Of a stretch of DNA of 57,599 nucleotides, positions 41,967-50,649 are shown in pieces. The notes under the pieces were generated by a model that made no database searches, was not told where the DNA came from, and worked only from the letters and a program-made list of their open reading frames with translations. The DNA is from Alphaproteobacteria bacterium (GTDB lineage: Bacteria; Pseudomonadota; Alphaproteobacteria; Bin65), in assembly GCA_022819985.1 (NCBI GenBank), contig JAJEGH010000031.1, positions 1-57,599 of the forward strand, given 5' to 3'. Position 1 is the stretch's first letter, and each line of letters begins with the position of its first letter. Position numbers and translations under genes: made by a program.

Positions 41967-42395
41967 ATGACGCTTTCGCTCGAGCAGGCGCGCACGATCA
42001 TCCGGACGGCGCTGGAGACGCGGGTCGAGATGGGGCTGCGGCCGCTCGCCGTGGCGGTGCTCGACGAGCGCGGCGCGCTGGTCGCCTACGAGCAGGAGGA
42101 CGGCTCGACCCTGCTGCGCGAGCGGGTCGCGCGCGGCAAGGCGGCGGGCGCGCTCGGCATGGGCATGAGCTCGCGCCGGCTCGGCGAGATGGGCAACGAG
42201 CGGCCGATGTTCATGCAGGCCCTGATCGACGCCTCCGGCGGCCAGCTCGTGCCGGTGCCCGGCGGCGTGGTGGTGAAGACGCAGGACGGCCATCTGTTCG
42301 GCGCGGTCGGCGTTTCCGGCGACACGTCGGACAAGGACGAGGCGGTCGCCGTCGCCGGCATCGAGGCCGCGGGGCTGGTGGCGAAGACCGACTGA
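41967..42395 (+). CDS. GlcG/HbpS-family heme-degrading-type protein
   Basis: The product has 142 aa, the standard size. It shows the family pattern: LSLEQARTIIRTALE at the start, LAVAVLDERGALVAYEQEDGS, the RGKAAGALGMGMSSR segment, and PVPGGVVVKTQDGHLFGAVGVSGDTSDKDEAVAVAGI at the end. HbpS binds heme in Streptomyces; most family members, such as GlcG next to glycolate oxidase genes, have no proven function. It starts 28 bases after the 26-bp tandem duplication and runs in the same direction as the NCS2 permease gene. A role as a small ligand carrier for that locus is only a guess. Confidence 0.85.
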   Translation: MTLSLEQARTIIRTALETRVEMGLRPLAVAVLDERGALVAYEQEDGSTLLRERVARGKAAGALGMGMSSRRLGEMGNERPMFMQALIDASGGQLVPVPGGVVVKTQDGHLFGAVGVSGDTSDKDEAVAVAGIEAAGLVAKTD

Positions 42396-42486
42396 CGCGC
42401 CCCCGACGGCAGGGACGGCAGGGACGGCCTGCCGCGGACGCCGCCGCCCGCGCCGAACAGATGGCCGTCCGGAGGAGCGGGGCGCG

Positions 42487-44286
42487 ATGACCGACACATC
42501 CGCCGACACATCCGCCGGCACATCCGCCGATATATCCGGCCGGGACTCCGCAGACCGGCTCCATCCCGACGCGAAAATCCCGGCGCCGCTGGCCGCGGGG
42601 CTGGCGCTCCAGATCGCGGCGCTCGCGCTGCCCGGCACGGTGGTGATCGCGACCGTCACGTTCCGGGCCGCCGGCCAGGCCGAAAGCGTTCTGCTCTGGG
42701 CCGTGTTCGCCTCGGTCGCGGCCTGCGGCGCGGCATCGCTGCTGCAGGCGTTCCGGGCCGGCCGGTTCGGCACCGGCTACACCATCGCCATCGGCACGCC
42801 CGGGGCCGCGATCGCCGTGAGCGCCGCCGCGCTCGCCGCGGGCGGGCCGGCCCTGCTCGCCACCCTGGTCGTCTGCCTGGCGCTCTTCCAGCTCGCCTTC
42901 TCGGTCCGGCTGTCGCTGTTCCGGCGGGTCCTGACGCCGACCGTGACCGGGACGGTCATGATGCTGACGCCGGTCACCGTCATGCCGGTCATGTTCGAAC
43001 AGTTGCAGAATGTGCCGGCCGGCGCGCCGCCGCTCGCTGCGCCGCTCAGCGCGGCGGCGACGCTGATCGTCATCGTCGGCCTCGTGCTGAAGGCGCGGCG
43101 GGGGCTGCGCCTGTGGGCGCCGGCGGTCGGCATCGTCGCCGGCTCGGCCGTCGCCGCCCTGTACGGCCTTTACGATTTCGCGCGGATCGAACGCGCCCCG
43201 TGGATCGGCATTCCGGCGGCCGAACTGCCGGCCCCGGACCTCGACTTCGGGCCCGCCTTCTGGGCGCTGCTGCCGGCCTTCCTGTTCATCGGCCTGGTCC
43301 TCACGGTCCAGACGGTCAGCGGCGCCGTTGCGACCCAGCACGTTTCCCGGGCCGGCCCCCGGGCGGTGGATTTCCGTGCGGTTCAGGGCGCGGTGGCCGG
43401 CGACGCGGCCGGCAATCTCCTGTCCGGCCTGGCGGGGACGATGCCGCTCGGCTACCGTCCGACGGGCGTTACCATGATCGAGATCACCGGGATCGGCGCC
43501 CGGCGCGTCGGCGTTGCGCTCGGCGCCGCGCTGATTGCGCTGGCCGTGCTGCCGAAGGCGCTGGCCGTGATCCTGGCAATTCCCGGCCCGGTCGCCGCGG
43601 CCTTCATTACCATCACGATGGCGTCGATCTTCGTCACCGGCATGAGAGTGGTCGTCCGGGACGGGCTGGACTACCGCAAGGGCCTGATCGCCGGTCTCGG
43701 CTTCTGGATCGGCGCGGGCTTCCAGAGCGGCGCGGTCTTCCCGCAGCTCGTTTCGGACTTCGCCGGCGGATTGCTGCAGAACGGGATGATCGCCGGCGGC
43801 CTCGCCGCCACCGCGATGACCCTGTTCGTCGAACTGACGAAACCGCGGCGCAGCCGGATCGAACTGCCGTTCGAGCCCTCGGCGCTGCGGGAAATCCGGA
43901 CGTTCGTCATGGCGTTCGCGGCGCGGAACGGCTGGGGCCCGGCCATGGCGGAGCGCCTCGACGCGGCGAGCGAAGAAACCATGCTGACCCTGCTGCACCG
44001 GGACGAGGCCGGCGACGACGCTGCGCCGCGGCGGCTGCTCCTGGTCGCACGCCGGGAAGACGGTGCGGCGGTCCTCGAGTTCGTCGCCTCAAAGGGCGAG
44101 GCGAACCTCCAGGACAGGATCGCACTGCTCGGCGAGGCCGGCGCCGCCGATTCGATCGAACGGGAAGTGTCGCTCCGGCTGTTGCGCCACCTTGCATCCT
44201 CGGTGCGCCATCAGCAGTATCGCGACATGGATATCGTGACCGTGCGCGTCGATCCGCCGGCGGCGGATTCGGGCGGACGGTCGTGA
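42487..44286 (+). CDS. NCS2-type (xanthine/uracil) permease with C-terminal ATPase-like domain
   Basis: The product has 599 aa. Residues 1-25 are a low-complexity DTSADTSAGTSA leader made by a 12-bp DNA repeat. About twelve helices of an NCS2 transporter follow (about 30-455), including the repeated GxxG substrate segments (GTGYTIAIGTPGAAI; GLAGTMPLGYRPTGVTM). Residues about 460-599 form a soluble domain (AMAERLDAASEETMLTLLHR; SLRLLRHLASSVRHQQYRDMDIVTVRV). Its spacing resembles GHKL/RsbW-type ATPases, without a clear G box. Ordinary NCS2 permeases end near residue 450, so this is a fusion. Substrate may be a purine or related acid. Confidence 0.82.
   Translation: MTDTSADTSAGTSADISGRDSADRLHPDAKIPAPLAAGLALQIAALALPGTVVIATVTFRAAGQAESVLLWAVFASVAACGAASLLQAFRAGRFGTGYTIAIGTPGAAIAVSAAALAAGGPALLATLVVCLALFQLAFSVRLSLFRRVLTPTVTGTVMMLTPVTVMPVMFEQLQNVPAGAPPLAAPLSAAATLIVIVGLVLKARRGLRLWAPAVGIVAGSAVAALYGLYDFARIERAPWIGIPAAELPAPDLDFGPAFWALLPAFLFIGLVLTVQTVSGAVATQHVSRAGPRAVDFRAVQGAVAGDAAGNLLSGLAGTMPLGYRPTGVTMIEITGIGARRVGVALGAALIALAVLPKALAVILAIPGPVAAAFITITMASIFVTGMRVVVRDGLDYRKGLIAGLGFWIGAGFQSGAVFPQLVSDFAGGLLQNGMIAGGLAATAMTLFVELTKPRRSRIELPFEPSALREIRTFVMAFAARNGWGPAMAERLDAASEETMLTLLHRDEAGDDAAPRRLLLVARREDGAAVLEFVASKGEANLQDRIALLGEAGAADSIEREVSLRLLRHLASSVRHQQYRDMDIVTVRVDPPAADSGGRS
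42493..42540 (+). repeat. 12-bp tandem repeat in the NCS2 permease leader
   Basis: Four units based on GACACATCCGCC (42493-42504, 42505-42516, 42517-42528, 42529-42540; the last two diverged) encode the DTSA-type leader directly after the start codon. Confidence 0.85.
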
Positions 44287-44372
44287 CGGGGCCGTTCCTG
44301 CCCCCGACCGGGCAGGGCGGCCGTTCGGCCCACTTCCGGCAGCGGACGGGCCCGTTCAAGGAGGGGAGTGCC

Positions 44373-44672
44373 ATGTATTTCGCGGTTATCGGTACGGACA
44401 AGCCGGGCGCAGCGCAGACGCGGAGCGACCTGCAGCAGGATTTCATCGCCTATCTGCGCGACCATCCGGATCATCCCGATGTGACGGTCCTTAACGGCGG
44501 GCCGATGCTCGCCGAAGACGGCGAATCGATGGTCGGCACGCTCCTGACGGTCGAAGCGCCGTCGCGCGCGGCGGTGGCGGCATTCGTAGAGGACAGCGCC
44601 TACGGCAAGGCCGGCCTGTTCGCCGACGTGCAGATCCGGCAATGGGACTGGATGACCGGCCGCCCCGGATAA
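44373..44672 (+). CDS. YciI-like protein
   Basis: The product has 99 aa. It has the ferredoxin-like YciI pattern: MYFAVIGTDKPGA, a hydrophobic middle strand with VTVLNGGPMLAEDGESMVGTLLTVEA, and the helix AVAAFVEDSAYGKAGLFADVQIRQWDW. Members include muconolactone-isomerase-like and chlorinated-aromatic-pathway enzymes as well as proteins of unknown role. The start is defined by a strong AAGGAGGGGAG ribosome site. It lies 86 bases after the NCS2 permease and 51 before a Rieske oxygenase gene, a context that fits aromatic degradation. Confidence 0.82.
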   Translation: MYFAVIGTDKPGAAQTRSDLQQDFIAYLRDHPDHPDVTVLNGGPMLAEDGESMVGTLLTVEAPSRAAVAAFVEDSAYGKAGLFADVQIRQWDWMTGRPG

Positions 44673-44723
44673 ATCTTCCTGTCCTGGGCCGGGCGCGTCC
44701 GGCGGCCGGAGTAAGGAGACGGA

Positions 44724-45752
44724 ATGTTTCCGAAGAACTGCTGGTACGTCGCGGCGTGGGACCATGAGGTCCGGCGGCTGCATCCGATGCGCCGCATCCT
44801 GCTCGGCGCGCCGGTGGTGCTCTACCGGGCGTCGGACGGTTCGCCGGTCGCGCTGGAGGATCGCTGCTGCCACCGCCATGCCCAGCTCTCCCGCGGCCGG
44901 GTGCGCGGCGACGTTATCGAGTGCGCCTATCACGGCCTGCGCTTCGCGCCCGACGGCGCCTGCGTCCACATCCCGAGCCAGGAGCAGATCCCGCCGTCGG
45001 CGCGGGTGCGCAGCTATCCGGTCGCCGAGAAACACCACTGGATCTGGATCTGGCCGGGCGATCCGGCGCTGGCCGACGAGGGCCGCATTCCCGATTTCGG
45101 CGTCATGGACCATCCGGACTGGACCTGGCGCGGCGAGACCCTTCAGGTCGCCGGCAACGCCATGCTGGCGATCGAGAACCTGATGGACCTGAGCCATCTG
45201 CCCGCGCTGCACCGCACGACGCTCGCCGACACGGCGATCCCGGACAACGACATTCCGGTCGAGTACCGCGTCGAGGACGACACGATCCGGGTCGACCGCT
45301 GGGCGCTGGATACGCCGGTGCCGCCCTATTTCCGGCTGCTCGCCGGGTTCGCGCCGGACGCACGGGTCGACCGCTGGATGAACACGATCTTCACCCCGCC
45401 GGCCTTCGTGCGCATCGATATCGGCGCCGCCGAGGCCGGCTCCGGCGCGCGCGAAGGCGACCGCAGCAAGGCTGTCACGACCTGGAACCTCAACGCGGTC
45501 ACGCCGGAGACGGAGAGCCGTTCGCACTATTTCTGGGCCCAGGCGCAGGATTTTGCCGGCGACGACCCGAGCCTCAGCGAGCTCGATTTCGCGCTGGTCC
45601 ACACGGCGTTCGAGGAGGACCTCGCGGTGATCGCCGGCCAGCAGGAGAATCTGGACCTCGACCCGGCCGCGCCGCGCCTCAACCTCGCCGCCGACCGCGC
45701 CGGCATCCAGGCCCGCCGCATGATCGAGCGGATGGCGCGGGCGGAGGGGTAG
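44724..45752 (+). CDS. Rieske non-heme iron oxygenase, vanillate O-demethylase type
   Basis: The product has 342 aa. Rieske ligands are C48, H50, C67 and H70 (RCCHRHAQL and CAYHGLRF). The mononuclear iron site lies in ENLMDLSHLPALH. It is a paralogue of the oxygenase at 20564, but clearly diverged. Its start has GTAAGGAGACGGA upstream. It needs an external reductase, which is not encoded next to it. Together with the YciI-like protein, the permease and the TctCBA transporter it makes a plausible locus for uptake and oxidation of an aromatic acid or a purine-like ring. Substrate unknown. Confidence 0.88.
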   Translation: MFPKNCWYVAAWDHEVRRLHPMRRILLGAPVVLYRASDGSPVALEDRCCHRHAQLSRGRVRGDVIECAYHGLRFAPDGACVHIPSQEQIPPSARVRSYPVAEKHHWIWIWPGDPALADEGRIPDFGVMDHPDWTWRGETLQVAGNAMLAIENLMDLSHLPALHRTTLADTAIPDNDIPVEYRVEDDTIRVDRWALDTPVPPYFRLLAGFAPDARVDRWMNTIFTPPAFVRIDIGAAEAGSGAREGDRSKAVTTWNLNAVTPETESRSHYFWAQAQDFAGDDPSLSELDFALVHTAFEEDLAVIAGQQENLDLDPAAPRLNLAADRAGIQARRMIERMARAEG

Positions 45753-45929
45753 CACGAAGGGCCGCCGTCCGTTGATCCGGCCGGGGCGTTGGGATATGAC
45801 CCGGCAGTGCGGGATTCGGCCGGCGACGGCATTCCGCCCGATTCCGGACCCGATGCCGGAGCGGTACGGCGCCGGTTCCCCGCACCTGCACAGACCGGTC
45901 GATCGGGCCGGCTTCATGGAGGATCATCG

Positions 45930-46886
45930 ATGCCCAGGTTAATGAAATTCGCCGCTTCGGCCGCCGTTCTGGCCGCCCTCGCCGCCGCCCCGGCCCAGGC
46001 CGCCGACTGGAAGCCGGGCGGCCCGGTCACGCTTTCGGTCGCCTTCGGCGCCGGCGGCATGACCGACACGCTGGCCCGCCTGCTCGCCGACCGGATGGAG
46101 AAGGACACCGGCTGGAACATCGTGGTCAAGAACCGGCCGGGCGGCGGCGGCGTCGCCATGCTGTCCGGACTGGCCCGCGCGAAGCCGGACGGCCTCAATA
46201 TCGGCATCGCCGTGAACATGCCGATCGTCATGCAGCTGATCGTCCGTCCGGCGAAGATCCCGTTCCGGATCAAGGATTTCGATTATCTCGGCACGGTGGT
46301 CTGGGCCCAGCTCGCCATTATCGGGCTCAAGGGCGCGCCCTACACCGATATGAAGAGCCTCATCGCGCACGCCAAAAAGTCCGGCAAGCCGCTGACCGTC
46401 GCCCACGACACCAAGCCCCAGGCGATGATCATGCGCGCCATCGCGCGGTCGGCCGGCATCAAGGCGAAAATGGTGCCGCACAAGAGCGGCGCGGAGCAGA
46501 TGCAGTCGTTGCTCGGCGGCCATGTCGACCTGGCGTTCGGCGGCGGCGCGCATATCCCGTACTACAAGGCGGGTAAAATCACGGTCATCGCCTCGGTCAA
46601 CCAGCGGCGGCACGGCTATGCGCCGGACATGCGGACGCTGATCGAGCAGGGCATGGACTATTATGTCGATCCCTTCTTCTACATCTCCGCGCCGAAGGGC
46701 CTGAAACCCGAAGCGCGTACCGCACTGGCCAAGGCGGTCAACGCGGCGGTCAATTCGGAGAAGATGACCAAGTTCCTGGCCAATACGATGAAGACCGCGC
46801 CGACGGACCTCGGCCCCGCCGACACCGAGAAAATGATGGAGGGCACGCGCAAGACGATCAAGGTTCTGCTCGAAGCGACCAAGTAG
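45930..46886 (+). CDS. tctC: Tripartite tricarboxylate transporter substrate-binding protein
   Basis: The product has 318 aa with a signal peptide (MPRLMKFAASAAVLAALAAA, cleavage near AQAAD). The fold shows the TctC/Bug motifs: PGGPVTLSVAFGAGGMTDTLARLLADRM, VVKNRPGGGGV, and the C-terminal LKPEARTALAKAVNAAV. The periplasmic protein binds a carboxylic acid and hands it to TctA/B. The ATG at 45930 follows GGAGGATC; the frame is open further upstream, but only this start gives the signal peptide. It is followed 31 bases later by tctB and then tctA. Confidence 0.9.
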   Translation: MPRLMKFAASAAVLAALAAAPAQAADWKPGGPVTLSVAFGAGGMTDTLARLLADRMEKDTGWNIVVKNRPGGGGVAMLSGLARAKPDGLNIGIAVNMPIVMQLIVRPAKIPFRIKDFDYLGTVVWAQLAIIGLKGAPYTDMKSLIAHAKKSGKPLTVAHDTKPQAMIMRAIARSAGIKAKMVPHKSGAEQMQSLLGGHVDLAFGGGAHIPYYKAGKITVIASVNQRRHGYAPDMRTLIEQGMDYYVDPFFYISAPKGLKPEARTALAKAVNAAVNSEKMTKFLANTMKTAPTDLGPADTEKMMEGTRKTIKVLLEATK

Positions 46887-46917
46887 GGCGCGGCGGGGCC
46901 TGGCCCTGCCGGGGCTC

Positions 46918-47334
46918 ATGCCGTCGCTCAACCGCCTGACGGGGGCCGCCTGCGTCCTGGCCGGCCTCTGCCTGCTGCTGGTCGTTATCCCGGACCAGGT
47001 CGAGGCGATCGAGGACAGCGGGGTACAGCCGGCCACCATCCCCGAGGCAGTCGCCTGGGTCCTGATGGTGGCCGGCGCGTCCCACACGCTCTTCCCGGCC
47101 GGAGACACGCCCCTCGACGGCCCGGAAGCCTTGCGGGCCGGCATGTTCCTGGCGATCGTCGGGGGCGGCGTCTACCTGATGTCGGAAATCGGTTTCCTGT
47201 ATGTCGCGCCGGCGCTGGTGCTGGCGGTCATGCTGGCGATGGGCGAGCGGCGCTGGTTCCTGCTGTCGACCGCGGCCCTGCCGGTCGGCATCTGGGCGAT
47301 TCTCGAACTGTGGCTCAACCGGCCGCTGCCGTGA
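46918..47334 (+). CDS. tctB: Tripartite tricarboxylate transporter small membrane subunit
   Basis: The product has 138 aa with four hydrophobic helices (around residues 6-24, 42-58, 75-95 and 100-133). The start is MPSLNRLTGAACVLAGLCLLLVVI, typical of TctB. These poorly conserved subunits support the large permease TctA. It is placed between tctC and tctA, and 26 bases separate it from tctA. The assignment relies on the position and topology more than on motifs. Confidence 0.82.
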   Translation: MPSLNRLTGAACVLAGLCLLLVVIPDQVEAIEDSGVQPATIPEAVAWVLMVAGASHTLFPAGDTPLDGPEALRAGMFLAIVGGGVYLMSEIGFLYVAPALVLAVMLAMGERRWFLLSTAALPVGIWAILELWLNRPLP

Positions 47335-47360
47335 CGCCCCCGCCGTGACGACGCCGCCGG

Positions 47361-48869
47361 ATGTTTGACATCGCGACCATACTGGCCGGCCTCGGCGACG
47401 CCGTTACGCCCGTCAACATCCTGTTCGTCGTCCTCGGCGTCGCGGTCGGCCAGTTCGTCGGCGCGGTGCCGGGCATCGGCCCGGTCATCACCATCGCGCT
47501 CGCGATCCCCTTCACCTTCGCGCTCAGCCCGCTGAGCGGCATCGCCTTCCTGGTCGGGATCAACAAGGGTGGCCTGGTCGGCGGCGCGATTCCGGCCATC
47601 CTGATCAACACGCCGGGAACGCCCGACGCCGCGGCCACCGCCCTGGACGGGCACCCGCTGGCGAAGAAAGGCCGGCCGCTGAAGGCGGCGAAGATGGCGC
47701 TCTATTCCTCGGTCACCGGCGACACGTTCAGCGACATCGTCCTGATCACGGTGTCGCCGCCGCTCGCCCTGGTCGCCCTGATGATGGGGCCGATCGAGAT
47801 CGTCTGCCTGCTCATCTTCGCCTTCGCCGTGATCGCGGGGCTGATCGGCAAGTCGCTGGCGAAGGGGATCGTCGCGGCGGCGCTCGGCCTGCTCTGCGCT
47901 TCTATCGGGCTGGACCCGGAGCATTCGAGCCCGCGTTTCATCTTCGGCGTGCCGGACCTGTTCGACGGCCTGCCGATCGCGTCGGTCGCCATCGGCATGC
48001 TGGCCGCCGCCGAAATCTTCCGCCGGCTCGCCGCGAAGCGGGAGAAGATAACGGCCGCGATCGCCTTCGACCGGAACCAGCCGCGCGAGGACCGGCGGGT
48101 GAGCTGGGCGGAATACTGGGGCTGCCGGTTCACCATCGCCCGCGGCGCGGTGATCGGCACGCTGCTCGGCGCGGCGCCGGGCATCGGCACGACGGCGGCG
48201 TCCTTCATGAGCTATGCCTCGGCCAAGCAGACCAGCCGGGAGCCGGAAACCTTCGGCAAGGGCAACATCCACGGCATCGCGGCGACCGAATCCGCCAATT
48301 CCGCCGTGATGGGCGCCAACATGATCCCGATGCTGACGCTCGGCATTCCCGGCAGCGTTTCGGCGGCGCTCATCATCGGGGCGCTGATCATTCACGGCAT
48401 CCAGCCCGGCCCGCTGCTGTTCGAACAGCAGGCGCGCCTGATCTACGGCCTGTTCGGCGCCATGATCATGGCCAACTTCTGCAATTTCTGGATCGGCCTG
48501 GTCGGCCTCCGCCTGTGGGCCTTCGTGATCCGGGCGCCGGAATCGGTGATCTTCCCGTCCGCCATCGTGCTGTGCATCGTCGGCGTCTATCTGTCGACCG
48601 GCACGCTGTTCGGCGTCGCCGTCATGCTGGTCTTCGCCGCGGTCGGCTATGCGATGACGGCGCTGGGCTATTCGGTCGTCATCTTCATCATCGCCTTTTT
48701 CCTCGGCAACCGGTTCGAACTTTCGCTCAACCAGTCGCTGACCCTGATCGACGGCGATTTCTCCGTCATGCTCGACCATCCCGTGGCGATCGCCCTGCTG
48801 GCGCTCGCGGTCCTGACCGCCTATTGGCTGGGCCGGAAGCGCCGCCCGGCAAACGGCCCGCCCGATTAA
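47361..48869 (+). CDS. tctA: Tripartite tricarboxylate transporter large permease
   Basis: The product has 502 aa, the family length, with about twelve helices. The signature segments are GQFVGAVPGIGPVITIALAIPFTFALSP near the start, GGAIPAILINTPGTPDAAATALDGHPLAKKGR and ATESANSAVMGANMIPMLTLGIPGSVSAALIIGAL. These are the two pseudo-symmetric PG-P motifs of TctA. It imports a di- or tricarboxylate using an ion gradient together with TctC and TctB. Confidence 0.93.
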   Translation: MFDIATILAGLGDAVTPVNILFVVLGVAVGQFVGAVPGIGPVITIALAIPFTFALSPLSGIAFLVGINKGGLVGGAIPAILINTPGTPDAAATALDGHPLAKKGRPLKAAKMALYSSVTGDTFSDIVLITVSPPLALVALMMGPIEIVCLLIFAFAVIAGLIGKSLAKGIVAAALGLLCASIGLDPEHSSPRFIFGVPDLFDGLPIASVAIGMLAAAEIFRRLAAKREKITAAIAFDRNQPREDRRVSWAEYWGCRFTIARGAVIGTLLGAAPGIGTTAASFMSYASAKQTSREPETFGKGNIHGIAATESANSAVMGANMIPMLTLGIPGSVSAALIIGALIIHGIQPGPLLFEQQARLIYGLFGAMIMANFCNFWIGLVGLRLWAFVIRAPESVIFPSAIVLCIVGVYLSTGTLFGVAVMLVFAAVGYAMTALGYSVVIFIIAFFLGNRFELSLNQSLTLIDGDFSVMLDHPVAIALLALAVLTAYWLGRKRRPANGPPD

Positions 48870-48887
48870 CCGTTCCGGAGACCCGCC

Positions 48888-49316
48888 ATGAAAAAAACCT
48901 ACGACGGCGCCTGCCACTGCGGAAAGGTCCGCTTCGAGGTCACCGCCGACATCGACCATGTCCGGGTCTGCGACTGCTCGATCTGCCGGGTGCGCGGCGC
49001 GCTCATCCATCGGATGCCGGCGGAAGCGGTCAAGATCCACACGCCGCTGTCCGAACTGACCCTCTACCAGTGGGGATCCTACACGGGGAGGGACTATTTC
49101 TGCCCGGTCTGCGGGATCCTGCCGTTCCGCCGGACCAGCATGCCGACCCAGGCGGAAGTCGACACCGGGTCCGTTCCGTTCGACGGCTGGGCGGTCAACA
49201 CCCGCTGCCTGAAGGATTTCGACATTTTCGACGCGCCGCAGAAGCGCATCTACCGCTCCCGGCCCGACGTCGCCGATATCCTGCCCGACACGCGCGAGTT
49301 CGGGGAAGCCGGGTAG
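48888..49316 (+). CDS. GFA-family (glutathione-dependent formaldehyde-activating-like) zinc protein
   Basis: The product has 142 aa with the cysteine pattern of the GFA fold: CHC in GACHCGKVRFEV, CDCSIC in VCDCSICR and CPVCG in YFCPVCGIL. These cysteines bind zinc. Most members are of unknown function; a few catalyse spontaneous formaldehyde-glutathione adduct formation. An ATG at 48888 follows GGAGACCCGCC. It is the last gene of the plus-strand run after tctA, 18 bases later, and may be cotranscribed. Confidence 0.85.
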   Translation: MKKTYDGACHCGKVRFEVTADIDHVRVCDCSICRVRGALIHRMPAEAVKIHTPLSELTLYQWGSYTGRDYFCPVCGILPFRRTSMPTQAEVDTGSVPFDGWAVNTRCLKDFDIFDAPQKRIYRSRPDVADILPDTREFGEAG

Positions 49317-49803
49317 CCGCCCGGCGCGCCGGCGGCAGGCCGGACCCGATTCTTCCCCGCTTCAGAGGATTGCTCTGAAAAAGGGGAGACCGCGCCGGGC
49401 GCTCCGCTTGCCTCAACCGTCATTTCGACCGAAGCGTAGCGAGTGGAGAAATCCGGCCGGCGACGGAGGCCGGCCAAGCGCTGAAACCTCGGGCGTCGAC
49501 GGCGCGCTAGTCGGATTTCTCCACTCCACCCCGGCCGGGGGCCGGGGCTCCGGTCGAAATGACGGGACGGGATCAAGGACCGGGGCCGCCGCATGGAAAT
49601 CGCCTCGCTCGTAGAAGACGCGGACGTCGCTGCCGTTGCCGTATCCGCAGGACTTGTCCACGCCGCAGAAAGGTGTAGCACCGCCTTCCGGTTTGCTGCA
49701 TGAGTCGGGGAGGACGAACCGGCCCGGCCCCCTGCGTATCGGGGCCGCGTATCGGGGCCGCATTTCAGGACGGCATTCCAGGGCCGCGTTCCGGGAGGAA
49801 GAC
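49317..49803. other. Intergenic region with a long inverted-repeat element, 487 bp
   Basis: No gene is supported. It contains the inverted-repeat element 49417-49565 and an arrangement of short GC-rich repeats just before the polyphosphate kinase gene (GGGGCCGCGT repeated near 49741-49759). Confidence 0.5.
49417..49565. repeat. Long inverted-repeat element, copy 1
   Basis: The outer arms CCGTCATTTCGACCG (49417-49431) and CGGTCGAAATGACGG (49551-49565) are perfect inverses. The inner arms AGTGGAGAAATCCG (49442-49455) and CGGATTTCTCCACT (49512-49525) are also perfect. The 149-bp unit could fold into a cruciform or large hairpin and is related to copy 2 at 50721. Confidence 0.85.
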
Positions 49804-50649
49804 ATGGACAAGCCGAAGAAGACGGCCGGGAACGGCAAGGCCGAAGCGCCGGCCCGCCCCCGGAAAATCGGCAACAAACGCTACGAGGAGGAGCTCTTCC
49901 GGCTCCAGCTCGAACTCGTGAAGATGCTCGAATGGATCAAGCACGAGGGGCTCAAGGTGGTGGTGATCTTCGAGGGGCGGGACGCGGCCGGCAAGGGCGG
50001 CGTCATCAAGCGCATCACCCAGCATCTGAGCCCGCGCATCTGCCGGGTGGTCGCCCTGCCCGCACCGACCGAGCGCGAGCAGACCCAGTGGTATTTCCAG
50101 CGCTACGTTCCGCATCTGCCCGCCGCCGGCGAAATGGTCCTGTTCGACCGGAGCTGGTACAACCGTGCCGGCGTCGAGCGGGTGATGGGTTTCTGCACCG
50201 AAGAGGAGCACCGGGAATTCCTGCGCTCCTGCCCGGAATTCGAGCGCATGCTCGTGCGGTCCGGCATCAAGCTCATCAAATACTGGTTCTCCGTCTCCGA
50301 CGAAGAGCAGGAAAAGCGGTTCCAGAGCCGGCTCGAACAGGATCACAAACGCTGGAAGCTGAGCCCCATGGACCTGGAGTCGCGGCGCCGGTGGGTCGAG
50401 TATTCCAGGGCGAAGGACGAGAATTTCGCCCATACGGATATCAAGCAGGCGCCGTGGTACGTCGTCGATGCGGACGTGAAGAAGCACGCGCGGCTGAACT
50501 GCATCAGCCATCTGCTGAGCATGATCCCCTACGAGGACCTGACGCCGGAGCCGATCGAACTGCCGGAGCGCACGGAGGCCGGCGCCTATGTCCGGCCGCC
50601 GTTTTCCGACCAGACGCTGGTCCCGCCGGTCTACCCCGGCGAAGAATAG
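49804..50649 (+). CDS. ppk2: Polyphosphate kinase 2 (PPK2 family)
   Basis: The product has 281 aa with the PPK2 signature: Walker A in VIFEGRDAAGKGGVIKRI (G58-G66, with K64), the FDRSWYNRAGVERVMGF Walker-B/lid region, and the conserved HKRWKLSPMDLESRRRWVEYSRAKD stretch. Single-domain class I enzymes of this kind use polyphosphate to make ATP or GTP from ADP or GDP. The gene stands between the two inverted-repeat elements, which resemble each other, so it may be within a unit that recombines. The start ATG lies after GGGAGGAAGAC. Confidence 0.93.
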   Translation: MDKPKKTAGNGKAEAPARPRKIGNKRYEEELFRLQLELVKMLEWIKHEGLKVVVIFEGRDAAGKGGVIKRITQHLSPRICRVVALPAPTEREQTQWYFQRYVPHLPAAGEMVLFDRSWYNRAGVERVMGFCTEEEHREFLRSCPEFERMLVRSGIKLIKYWFSVSDEEQEKRFQSRLEQDHKRWKLSPMDLESRRRWVEYSRAKDENFAHTDIKQAPWYVVDADVKKHARLNCISHLLSMIPYEDLTPEPIELPERTEAGAYVRPPFSDQTLVPPVYPGEE

